Shown one piece after another: positions 45,901 through 55,645 of a DNA stretch of 64,000 nt (its first letter is position 1; each line of letters starts with the position of its first letter). Under the pieces are notes generated by a model, which worked only from the letters and a program-made list of their open reading frames with translations, was not told the DNA's origin and made no database searches. The position numbers were made by a program, and so were the translations under genes. The stretch is from Nemertoderma westbladi (taxonomy: Eukaryota > Xenacoelomorpha > Nemertodermatida > Nemertodermatidae): assembly GCA_032718475.1 (NCBI GenBank), contig JAUCBJ010000742.1:62001-126000 (forward strand). The letters are read 5' to 3'.

Positions 45901-48900
45901 CCAGGGCAGGTGAGATATTGCGAAAATACAACCAGGACAGGTGAGATATTGGTAAACTACAACCCAGGGCAGGTGAGATATTGGTAAACTACAACCCAGG
46001 GCAGGTGAGATATTGCGAAAATACAACCAGGACAGGTGAGATATTGGTAAACTACAACCCAGGACAGGTGAGATATTGGTAAACTACAAACCAGGACAGG
46101 TGAGATATTGGTAAACTACAACCCAGGACAGGTGAGATATTGCGAAAATACAACCAGGACAGGTGAGATATTGGTAAACTACAACCCAGGGCAGGTGAGA
46201 TATTGGTAAACTACAAACCAGGACAGGTGAGATATTGGTAAACTACAACCCAGGGCAGGTGAGATATTGGTAAACTACAACCCAGGGCAGGTGAGATATT
46301 GGTAAACTACAACCCAGGACAGGTGAGATATTGGTAAACTACAACCCAGGACAGGTGAGATATTGGTAAACTACAACCCAGGGCAGGTGAGATATTGGTA
46401 AACTACAACCCAGGACAGGTGAGATATTGGTAAACTACAACCCAGGACAGGTGAGATATTGGTAAACTACAACCCAGGACAGGTGAGATATTGGTAAACT
46501 ACAACCCAGGACAGGTGAGATATTGGTAAACTACAACCCAGGACAGGTGAGATATTGGTAAACTACAACCGGGACAGGTGAGATATTGCGAAAATACAAC
46601 CAGGACAGGTGAGATATTGGTAAACTACAACCCAGGACAGGTGAGATATTGGTAAACTACAACCCAGGACAGGTGAGATATTGGTAAACTACAACCCAGG
46701 ACAGGTGAGATATTGGTAAACTACAACCCAGGACAGGTGAGATATTGGTAAACTACAACCCAGGACAGGTGAGATATTGGTAAACTACAACCCAGGACAG
46801 GTGAGATATTGGTAAACTACAACCCAGGACAGGTGAGATATTGGTAAACTACAACCTAGGACAGGTGAGATATTGGTAAACTACAACCCAGGACAGGTGA
46901 GATATTGGTAAACTACAACCCAGGACAGGTGAGATATTGGTAAACTACAACCAGGACAGGTGAGATATTGGTAAAATACAACCAGGACAGGTGAGATATT
47001 GGTAAACTACAACCTAGGACAGGTGAGATATTGGTAAACTACAACCCAGGACAGGTGAGATATTGGTAAACTACAACCCAGGACAGGTGAGATATTGGTA
47101 AACTACAACCGGGACAGGTGAGATATTGCGAAAATACAACCAGGACAGGTGAGATATTGGTAAACTACAACCTAGGACAGGTGAGATATTGGTAAACTAC
47201 AACCCAGGACAGGTGAGATATTGGTAAACTACAACCCAGGACAGGTGAGATATTGGTAAACTACAACCGGGACAGGTGAGATATTGCGAAAATACAACCA
47301 GGACAGGTGAGATATTGGTAAACTACAACCCAGGACAGGTGAGATATTGGTAAACTACAACCCAGGACAGGTGAGATATTGGTAAACTACAACCCAGGAC
47401 AGGTGAGATATTGGTAAACTACAACCCAGGACAGGTGAGATATTGGTAAACTACAACCCAGGACAGGTGAGATATTGGTAAACTACAACCCAGGACAGGT
47501 GAGATATTGGTAAACTACAACCCAGGACAGGTGAGATATTGGTAAACTACAACCTAGGACAGGTGAGATATTGGTAAACTACAACCCAGGACAGGTGAGA
47601 TATTGGTAAACTACAACCCAGGACAGGTGAGATATTGGTAAACTACAACCAGGACAGGTGAGATATTGGTAAAATACAACCAGGACAGGTGAGATATTGG
47701 TAAACTACAACCCAGGACAGGTGAGATATTGGTAAACTACAACCCAGGACAGGTGAGATATTGGTAAACTACAACCCAGGACAGGTGAGATATTGGTAAA
47801 CTACAACCCAGGACAGGTGAGATATTGGTAAACTACAACCGGGACAGGTGAGATATTGCGAAAATACAACCAGGACAGGTGAGATATTGGTAAACTACAA
47901 CCCAGGACAGGTGAGATATTGGTAAACTACAACCCAGGACAGGTGAGATATTGGTAAACTACAACCCAGGACAGGTGAGATATTGGTAAACTACAACCCA
48001 GGACAGGTGAGATATTGGTAAACTACAACCCAGGACAGGTGAGATATTGGTAAACTACAACCCAGGACAGGTGAGATATTGGTAAACTACAACCTAGGAC
48101 AGGTGAGATATTGGTAAACTACAACCCAGGACAGGTGAGATATTGGTAAACTACAACCCAGGACAGGTGAGATATTGGTAAACTACAACCAGGACAGGTG
48201 AGATATTGGTAAAATACAACCAGGACAGGTGAGATATTGGTAAACTACAACCCAGGACAGGTGAGATATTGGTAAACTACAACCCAGGACAGGTGAGATA
48301 TTGGTAAACTACAACCCAGGACAGGTGAGATATTGGTAAACTACAACCCAGGACAGGTGAGATATTGGTAAACTACAACCCAGGACAGGTGAGATATTGG
48401 TAAACTACAACCCAGGACAGGTGAGATATTGGTAAACTACAACCCAGGACAGGTGAGATATTGGTAAACTACAACCAGGGCAGGTGAGATATTGGTAAAC
48501 TACAACCGGGACAGGTGAGATATTGCGAAAATACAACCAGGACAGGTGAGATATTGGTAAACTACAACCCAGGACAGGTGAGATATTGGTAAACTACAAC
48601 CCAGGACAGGTGAGATATTGGTAAACTACAACCCAGGGCAGGTGAGATATTGGTAAACTACAACCCAGGACAGGTGAGATATTGGTAAACTACAACCCAG
48701 GACAGGTGAGATATTGGTAAACTACAACCCAGGACAGGTGAGATATTGGTAAACTACAACCGGGACAGGTGAGATATTGCGAAAATACAACCAGGACAGG
48801 TGAGATATTGGTAAACTACAACCCAGGACAGGTGAGATATTGGTAAACTACAACCCAGGACAGGTGAGATATTGGTAAACTACAACCCAGGACAGGTGAG

Positions 48901-50576
48901 ATATTGGTAAACTACAACCCAGGACAGGTGAGATATTGGTAAACTACAACCCAGGGCAGGTGAGATATTGGTAAACTACAACCCAGGACAGGTGAGATAT
49001 TGGTAAACTACAACCCAGGACAGGTGAGATATTGGTAAACTACAACCCAGGTCAGGTGAGATATTGGGAAACTACAACCCAGGTCAGGTGAGATATTGGG
49101 AAACTACAACCAGGACAGGTGAGATATTGGTAAACTACAACCCAGGACAGGTGAGATATTGGTAAACTACAACCAGGACAGGTGAGATATTGGTAAACTA
49201 CAACCCAGGACAGGTGAGATATTGGTAAACTACAACCGGGACAGGTGAGATATTGCGAAAATACAACCAGGACAGGTGAGATATTGGTAAACTACAACCC
49301 AGGACAGGTGAGATATTGGTAAACTACAACCCAGGACAGGTGAGATATTGGTAAACTACAACCCAGGACAGGTGAGATATTGGTAAACTACAACCCAGGA
49401 CAGGTGAGATATTGGTAAACTACAACCCAGGACAGGTGAGATATTGGTAAACTACAACCCAGGACAGGTGAGATATTGGTAAACTACAACCCAGGACAGG
49501 TGAGATATTGGTAAACTACAACCTAGGACAGGTGAGATATTGGTAAACTACAACCCAGGACAGGTGAGATATTGGTAAACTACAACCCAGGACAGGTGAG
49601 ATATTGGTAAACTACAACCAGGACAGGTGAGATATTGGTAAAATACAACCAGGACAGGTGAGATATTGGTAAACTACAACCCAGGACAGGTGAGATATTG
49701 GTAAACTACAACCAGGACAGGTGAGATATTGGTAAACTACAACCCAGGGCAGGTGAGATATTGGTAAACTACAACCCAGGGCAGGTGAGATATTGGTAAA
49801 CTACAACCCAGGACAGGTGAGATATTGGTAAACTACAACCCAGGATAGGTGAGATATTGGTAAACTACAAACCAGGACAGGTGAGATATTGGTAAACTAC
49901 AACCAGGACAGGTGAGATATTGGTAAACTACAAACCAGGACAGGTGAGATATTGGTAAACTACAACCTAGGACAGGTGAGATATTGGTAAACTACAACCC
50001 AGGACAGGTGAGATATTGGTAAACTACAACCCAGGACAGGTGAGATATTGGTAAACTACAACCCAGGACAGGTGAGATATTGGTAAACTACAACCAGGAC
50101 AGGTGAGATATTGGTAAACTACAAACCAGGACAGGTGAGATATTGGTAAACTACAACCAGGACAGGTGAGATATTGGTAAACTACAACCCAGGACAGGTG
50201 AGATATTGGTAAACTACAACCCAGGACAGGTGAGATATTGGTAAACTACAACCCAGGACAGGTGAGATATTGGTAAACTACAACCCAGGACAGGTGAGAT
50301 ATTGGTAAACTACAACCCAGGATAGGTGAGATATTGGTAAACTACAAACCAGGACAGGTGAGATATTGGTAAACTACAACCTAGGACAGGTGAGATATTG
50401 GTAAACTACAACCCAGGACAGGTGAGATATTGGTAAACTACAACCCAGGATAGGTGAGATATTGGTAAACTACAAACCAGGACAGGTGAGATATTGGTAA
50501 ACTACAACCAGGACAGGTGAGATATTGGTAAACTACAAACCAGGACAGGTGAGATATTGGTAAACTACAAACCAGG
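36920..50576 (+). repeat. Array domain dominated by GGTAAAC 32-bp units
   Basis: Rightward of 36.9 kb the 32-bp GGTAAAC type makes up most of the array, with scattered GCGAAAA units. Marker combinations define local families: CCCAGGATAG after a GCGAAAA unit (37.5-39.9 kb), CGAAAAAACAACC (41.0-44.4 kb), and AACCGGGACAG followed by one GCGAAAA unit (46.57-49.24 kb, seven occurrences). The last 700 bp contain many CAAACC and two-C units, so the edge is more heterogeneous than the interior. Confidence 0.75.
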
Positions 50577-50908
50577 TCAATATAATAATATTATAAGGAA
50601 TAAACACCTTAAAATTCAGTTTATTCTCGTATGAAATCTTGTTTAAACCGGAACCCGGCAAAAAATGTTTTTCACATTTTGTAAAATGAAAAGTTTTTTG
50701 GACCGGGGGTCGCGGGATCCCGAAATATAATGAAGTCAATTTATTTTAATTTTACAAAAAATTAAGAATGACATTTCCAATGTAGCGGCTCTGAAAAATA
50801 ATTCAGTCTGGAATTTTAAATGGAAGTTTTACATTTATAATATTTTTGTTTCTGGGCATTAGTATTTAATTGTCACATTTTCAGAATTATTTATTTCGAC
50901 CATTTTAG
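50577..50908. other. AT-rich intron sequence between array and exon
   Basis: About 330 bases of apparently unique, AT-rich sequence separate the satellite from the CAMTA-like exon. It contains a 10-bp palindrome CGGGATCCCG at 50713-50722 and, next to the exon, a modest pyrimidine-rich stretch ending TTTTAG. I see no gene or repeat here. Confidence 0.6.
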
Positions 50909-51061
50909 CGGGAATGGAGCGATTTCCTCGAAGGGTCGCAAGGTGGCGCACCTCTAGATGACGACATTCTCGACTTGTCGTCACTGACCCTGTCAGACAG
51001 ACAACAACGGGACCTTTATCAAGCCGCGCGCGTTATATATTTCGCCTTCCGAAAGTACAAG
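50909..51061 (+). CDS. Internal exon of a CAMTA-family gene (IQ-motif region)
   Basis: This 153-bp (51-codon) segment translates without stop to a peptide starting REWSDFLEGS and containing LTLSDRQQRDLYQAARV followed by FAFRKYK. This closely parallels the C-terminal part of animal calmodulin-binding transcription activators, where WSEFL, LTLSD, ELYEAAR and AFRKYK occur in the same order directly before the IQ repeats. CAMTAs are nuclear factors with CG-1 DNA-binding, TIG and ankyrin domains and calmodulin-binding IQ motifs. The left border is AG at 50907-50908; the in-frame triplet just before the exon is TAG, which fixes the exon start. The right border is AAG|GTGCGT, a good donor at 51062. 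Both borders are phase 0. No other CAMTA exon is visible, so flanking introns exceed 50.9 kb and 12.9 kb. The first IQ position carries Y where vertebrate CAMTAs have Q. Recognition is from memory of the family, not a database search. Confidence 0.85.
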
Positions 51062-51356
51062 GTGCGTTCCTCCGTTCCTTTTAGCCGAAACTATTTCTAT
51101 TTCAGCCGTACATCTAACCCAATTATTTATCAAATTTCATTTCGTCTGCTTAGCCACATATTTACATCCATCAGTCTACATCCACCTACCCAAAACACCT
51201 TTCTATTTCCCCGCGGTGTGACGGGATCCCCGAGTTGGCGAGGGAATCCCGACCGGTGTGTTTGTGTTTGGGTAGTACGCGCTGCTGTAAGGCTTGTGGT
51301 ATCTGAAAGGCCGAAGGCCGATGGAATAACTGAGTTTTTAGTTGCAGTTGTTCGTA
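51062..51356. other. Intron sequence 3' of the exon
   Basis: Starts with the donor GTGCGT. The frame stays open past the donor to 51364 by chance, but the reading loses family resemblance at the exon border. GC-richer patch at 51210-51330 with two CGGTGTG copies; no gene recognised. Confidence 0.55.
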
Positions 51357-52247
51357 CACCATAACCCTTAATACAACAACCATTTTTAGAGGGTCAGAGC
51401 CCCCCCCCCCCCCCCCCCTAATTATTTTCAAATTTCAATAAAATGCTACGAAATTCGGTATGATGATAGATCGACACCTTTTCTTACTGGTGGCCTGGCC
51501 GGATTTTTCAATTTCTCAGTTATTTACCTACAACAATCCCGTAAAAAATGTCTATTTAGCAATGTTTAACCACCTCCGTAGACTTTATTTTACGTCTTTG
51601 ACATGTAATCTAGATATCATTGGAACCGCCTTCGTCTGTAGATACCGAATCTGAAAACCGTTTTAAAATTAACCAAAAAGTGGTAAAGATATTATCAAAA
51701 TACCAATGTGTAAATGCAGAGACGTAAATCGCTATCATTCTGATGTTTTGTTGTATTTATTCTAGAATAATAATTATTATTTAGCTGAGCGTTTAAAATT
51801 CTTGATCTTGTTTTTTCATTACCCATAATTAATATTCTAGAATTGAGTAAAAAAAACATTAGAATTATAGCGATTTACGTCACAAAAATTTACACCTTAG
51901 TATTTTGATAATTTCTCCGGAAGTTCTCGGTGAAATTTTCAACGGGTTTTAGATTCAGAATCTGCAGATGAAGGCGGTTCTAATGATATCTAGAATTCAT
52001 TCCAAAGACGAAACATAAAGCCGTCGGAGGTGGCTAAATATTGCGAAATAGACGATTTTTAAAGGCTTGTTGTATCGAAATAGCTCATAAATTGAAAAAT
52101 CCGGCCTGGCCACCAGTAAGAAAAGGTGTCGATCTATCATCATACCAAATTTCGTAGCATTTTATTGAAATTTGAAAAAAATTTTTGGGGGGGGGGAGGG
52201 GGGGCTCCGACCTCCTAAAAATGGTTGTTGTATTAAGGGTTATGGTG
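51357..52247. mobile_element. Foldback / MITE-like element with about 420-bp inverted repeats
   Basis: The ends are inverted copies: the left end reads CACCATAACCCTTAATACAA and the right end is its reverse complement. Pairing continues inward through the C19 tract (51400-51418) against a G-rich tract (52187-52204), the GATGATAGATCGACACC segment, GGCCTGGCCGG, and on to about 51780 and 51825, leaving a loop of about 45 bp. Arms are diverged (visible mismatches and small indels) but collinear. The element is directly flanked by TA on both sides (51355-51356 and 52248-52249), as expected of TA-targeting (Tc1/mariner-like) elements. There is no transposase frame, so it would be non-autonomous. The terminal bases do not identify a known family to me. 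Confidence 0.8.
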
Positions 52248-53804
52248 TAATATCAGAATACAATAATAGCACAATCAGTATACAATAATAGCACGGTTAA
52301 TGACGACGGTCTAAACCGTCTTGCTTCCAACTAAACAACAGGTATTAAAGACAACGGTTATATTACTAACACATACGGAATATAGCTACTTAGTATTTGG
52401 CCTGGCCAATGGATGCGTCTTAATCAGGTGGTAATCTGCCCCACCATTGGCTACTTTGTTCTACCTCCCTTGGCAACCCCTAGGCCCAAACTCACAAAAA
52501 GTGGCCAAAAACGTTTCCCAAACGATTCGACTTAATTTTAGAATGAAATTTTTTTTGGAACCTAGTAAAGTTATATATATTTTTGAAGATGATTTTATGG
52601 TCCAACAGATACACAAAAATCATACTGCCACTCCGACATTGAAAGATTTTACAGACCTTTTAGTACTAAAAAATTCAGGTTCTTCAATTGTCCAAAAAAG
52701 TTCATTGCATTGTGGGGGATGTATTTTGATATCTACTGGGTGTATTTCAACAAGTTATAGCTCATTTTAAAGCTAAATAATAGAGGAATGTAATGGAATA
52801 ACTTCCAAATTGTTTTATTGATATCATATTTAAATAAAACAAGAGATAATATACCCCTATTTTTGACAATTACTTGTCCCAAACGGTAACAACTGAATTC
52901 ACCAATAGGTTTTTATTTGGATTCTATAAACTAAATTCTTATTTGAAAGGTAAATCTTCAAGAAGTGGAATGTTCCAGATTTTACGAAAAAATACAAACA
53001 CAACCAGAGATATGGCTGGTTTTATACGTGCGAGTCGATTATGTCAATTAGGATTGTCCCATGTGTAATACCAAGTGCACTGCTTTACCATGCTCTAGAA
53101 TCAGTTCAAACAAACTTGATATTAAGATTCAAATATCAGAAGATAGCTAAGTTCTTGGTCTATTGCGTGAGTAATCATTTGTGGCAACTATTGACTATGG
53201 AATAGACTTTAGTTGCTTTTACATTTATCAGCATGAGCTTTGTCCCACCTGTAACAAAAGCCTGTAACACAAAAAATCGTTACAAGGCGGGACGTTCCAC
53301 ATGTAATATGTAAATCGGGCTACAGAATGGGACATGTCTCACCTGTAACACTTTAGTAGTGCAGACTTTATAACATTGATAAGGCTGTAGGTCATGCACA
53401 CAGAACAGCAGTATTAACTGTGAATTGGTACTTACCTACCTACAGTAGTACCGGTAACAGTATCAGTGCTGCCTCTTTATTGCGTTTGATTCGAAGTTAT
53501 TGGATCTACAGATCTGCGCAGTGCATAGAGTTTACTGTTGACTACTAAACAAACTAATCCTAACCAGAACCAGTTATAAGACACTGATACAGACACTATG
53601 TGACTGCGGTATAGAATAGAGACCACATTTCATTACTTATTAGACATCAGTTTGCCGTTCCGGTATCAATATACTGATAGTAAATAAAAATAGGACTAAT
53701 AATACTGATCTGTCTTATATGGAATGCGGTCCATCTTAGATCTATCTTCTGCGATTGGGAGAGGGAGATTGGGAGCTCCGTTGGGGGAGCAGTTAGAGGT
53801 GGGT
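52248..53804. other. Non-coding AT-rich stretch with TTGTCCCA...TGTAAC motif cluster
   Basis: I recognise no gene. The longest open frame (52447-52770, 107 codons) has no family resemblance. A short imperfect motif, TTGTCCCA followed 1-3 bases later by TGTAAC or a variant, occurs at 52874, 53054, 53240, near 53294 and 53334, all in one orientation. A short hairpin (GACGGT/ACCGTC) lies near 52305. A segment near 52480-52510 (CACAAAAAGTGGCCAAAAA) reappears inverted near 56200. Confidence 0.5.
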
Positions 53805-53822
53805 GGGGGGGGGGGGGGGGGG
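53805..53822 (+). repeat. Poly(G) tract, 18 G
   Basis: Uninterrupted G run followed by T and A8, placed just left of the 42-bp minisatellites. Such runs are prone to length error in sequencing. Confidence 0.9.
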
Positions 53823-53852
53823 TAAAAAAAAGAGGTCTAGGGGGGCAGTTGG

Positions 53853-54060
53853 AGGTGTGAGGGGAAAGGTAGAGGTGCAAGGGGAGCAGTTGGAGGTGCG
53901 AGGGGAAAAGGTCGAGGTGCAAGAGGAGCAGTTGGAGGTGCGAGGGGAAAAGGTCGAGGTGCAAGAGGAGCAGTTGGAAGTGTGAGGGGAACAGGTAGAG
54001 GTGCAAGTGGAGCAGTTGGAGGAGCGAGGGGAGTAGTTAGTGCGAGAGCAGTAGGTAGAG
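53853..54060 (+). repeat. 42-bp minisatellite A (about 5 diverged units)
   Basis: Units of 42 bp built from GAGGTGCGAGGGGAAAAGG and GTGCAAGAGGAGCAGTTGGA segments. The best copies are at 53883-54000; flanking ones are degenerate. On the minus strand one frame gives a proline-rich 14-residue repeat of the type PLAPRPFPLAPPTA. It abuts a second 42-bp array of different sequence. Confidence 0.8.
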
Positions 54061-55440
54061 GTGCGAGAGGAGAATGGGAGGAACTGTGGAGGGTGTGGGA
54101 GACAGGGTGAAAGGTACAGGAGGATCTGTGGAGGGTGTGGGAGACAGGGTGAGAAGTACATGAGGATCTGTGGAGGGTGTGGGAGACAGGGTGAAAAGTA
54201 CAGGAGGATCTGTGGAGGGTGTTGGAGACGGAGTGGGAAGTACAGGAGGATCTGTGGAGGGTGTGGGAGACGGAGTGGAAAGTACAGGAGGATCTGTGGA
54301 GGGTGTGGGAGACGGAGTGGGAGCTATGGGAGGATCTGTGGAGGGTGTGGGAGACGGAATGGGAAGTACAGGAGGATCTGTGGAGGGTGTGGGAGACAGG
54401 GTGAAAAGTACAGGAGGATCTGTGGAGGGTGTGGGAGACAGGGTGAAAAGAACAGGAGGATCTGTGGAGGGTGTTGGAGACGGAGTGGGAAGTACAGGAG
54501 GATCTGTGGAGGGTGTGGGAGACGGAGTGGAAAGTACAGGAGGATCTGTGGAGGGTGTGGGAGACGGAGTGGGAGCTATGGGAGGATCTGTGGAGGGTGT
54601 GGGAGACGGAATGGGAAGTACAGGAGGATCTGTGGAGGGTGTGGGAGACAGGGTGAGAAGTACAGGATGATCTGTGGAGGGTGTGGGAGACGGAGTGGGA
54701 GCTATGGGAGGATCTGTGGAGGGTGTGGGAGACGGAATGGGAAGTACAGGAGGATCTGTGGAGGGTGTGGGAGACAGGGTGAGAAGTACAGGAGGATCTG
54801 TGGAGGGTGTGGGAGACAGGGTGAGAAGTACAGGAGGATCTGTGGAGGGTCTGGGAGACAGGGTGAGAAGTACAGGAGGATCTGTGGAGGGTGTGTGAGA
54901 CAGGGTGAGAAGTACAGGATGATCTGTGGAGGGTGTGGGAGACAGGGTGAGAAGTACAGGAGGATATGTGGAGGGTGTGGGAGACGGAGTGGGAAGTACA
55001 GGAGGATCTGTGGAGGGTTTGGGAGACAGGGTGAGAAGTACAGGAGGATCTGTGAAGGGTGTGGGAGACGAAGTGGGAAGTACAGTAGGCTCTGTGGAGG
55101 GTGTGGGAGACGGAGTGGGAGGTATGGGAGGATCTGTGGAGGGTGTGGGAGACGGAATGGGAAGTACAGGAGGATATGTGGAGGGTGTGGGAGACGGAGT
55201 GGGAAGTACAGGAGGATCTGTGGAGGGTGTGGGAGACGGAGTGGGAAGTACAGGAGGATCTGTGGAGGGTTTGGGAGACAGGGTGAGAAGTACAGGAGGA
55301 TCTGTGAAGGTTGTGGGAGACGAAGTGGGAAGTACAGGAGGATCTGTGGAGGGTGTGGGAGACAGGGTGAGAAGTACAGGAGGATCTGTGAAGGTTGTGG
55401 GAGACGAAGTGGGAAGTACAGGATGATCTAGGGAGGGTGG
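54061..55440 (+). repeat. 42-bp minisatellite B (about 32 units, no indels)
   Basis: About 32 units of 42 bp (GGAGGATCTGTGGAGGGTGT then GGGAGAC and a variable part ending GTACA). Substitutions abound but I find no indel, so the 14-codon phase is kept for 1.34 kb. A 6-unit order (252 bp) is repeated at 54219 and 54471. Several frames are open, including a plus-strand one with RRICGGCGRQGEKY units (54061-55431) and a minus-strand one with SSCTSHPVSHTLHR units (53837-55462, TTG rather than ATG first codon). The minus-strand frame antisense to the plus one reads as a Pro/Thr/Ser-rich VLPTPSPTPSTDPP repeat, without ATG. None can be called a gene from sequence alone. The strand asymmetry and G clusters make G-quadruplexes possible. 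Confidence 0.92.
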
Positions 55441-55645
55441 GGATGAAAGTGATAATGAACAATTTACAGGTTTTGAAGGAGGGGGGGGGGGGGGGGGGGG
55501 GTATGGGATGATCCGTGGCGGCTATACAAGATAACGTTTGGAATACAGGAGATTCTATGGAGGGTGTAGAAGATGGAGTGGGGAGTACAGGAGGTTCTGT
55601 GGAGGGTGGAGATGAAACTGATGAACAATTTATAGGTTTTGACTA
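55432..55645 (+). repeat. Duplicated array flank and degenerate 42-bp units around a poly(G)
   Basis: The right edge of array B (55432-55478, GATGAAAGTGATAATGAAC...) is followed by 21 G (55481-55501), a short unrelated stretch, two degenerate array-like units (55545-55603), and then a second version of the edge (55604-55642, GATGAAACTGATGAAC...). The two edges differ by a 3-base indel and a few substitutions, so the array border itself was duplicated. Confidence 0.75.

Larger units (their letters stand above)
1..50576 (+). repeat. Giant 31/32-bp minisatellite array (about 1,600 units)
   Basis: The first 50.6 kb is one head-to-tail tandem array. Every unit starts GTGAGATATT and ends CAGGACAG; no unit is inverted and no foreign sequence interrupts it. 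Two main unit types alternate: a 32-bp type with core GGTAAAC and three C before AGG, and a 31-bp type with core GCGAAAA and two C before AGG. A third core (GGGAAAC or GGGAAAA) and rarer variants (CCCAAG, CCCAGGGCAG, CCCAGGATAG, CAAACC, CCCAGTACAG, CCTAAGG) mark sub-regions. The array is already in progress at base 1, so its left end is outside the window; it stops abruptly at 50576, followed by unrelated AT-rich sequence. Unit lengths are not multiples of three and mix freely, so the many 60-180 codon open frames are by-products of a stop-poor unit. No function is visible; it is satellite DNA, apparently inside an intron. Confidence 0.97.

Noticed and set aside
1-50576. Dozens of open frames of 60-180 codons (ISPVLGCSLP, SHLSWVVVYQ, RYCENTTRAG types)
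   Set aside because: They are readings of the 31/32-bp unit in various frames, start at TTG within the unit, and end whenever unit lengths shift the frame. No selection on frame is visible.
1-50576. CRISPR-like direct repeats
   Set aside because: Units are contiguous; there are no unique spacers, no cas genes, and the surroundings are eukaryotic.
1-50576. Telomeric or rDNA spacer origin of the array
   Set aside because: The unit is unlike any telomere repeat, and no rRNA sequence is adjacent; the right flank is a CAMTA-like exon.
50975-51364. A 129-codon frame extending the exon
   Set aside because: Family resemblance ends at FRKYK, exactly at a consensus GT donor; the rest is intron read-through.
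52447-52770. A 107-codon frame as a small gene
   Set aside because: No recognisable domain, AT-rich composition like the surrounding intron, and no splice or promoter support.
53837-55462. A 541-codon minus-strand open frame with SSCTSHPVSHTLHR repeats as a histidine-rich metal-binding gene
   Set aside because: First codon is TTG, other frames over the same units are also open, and there is no domain or signal. Kept only as an open question among the findings.
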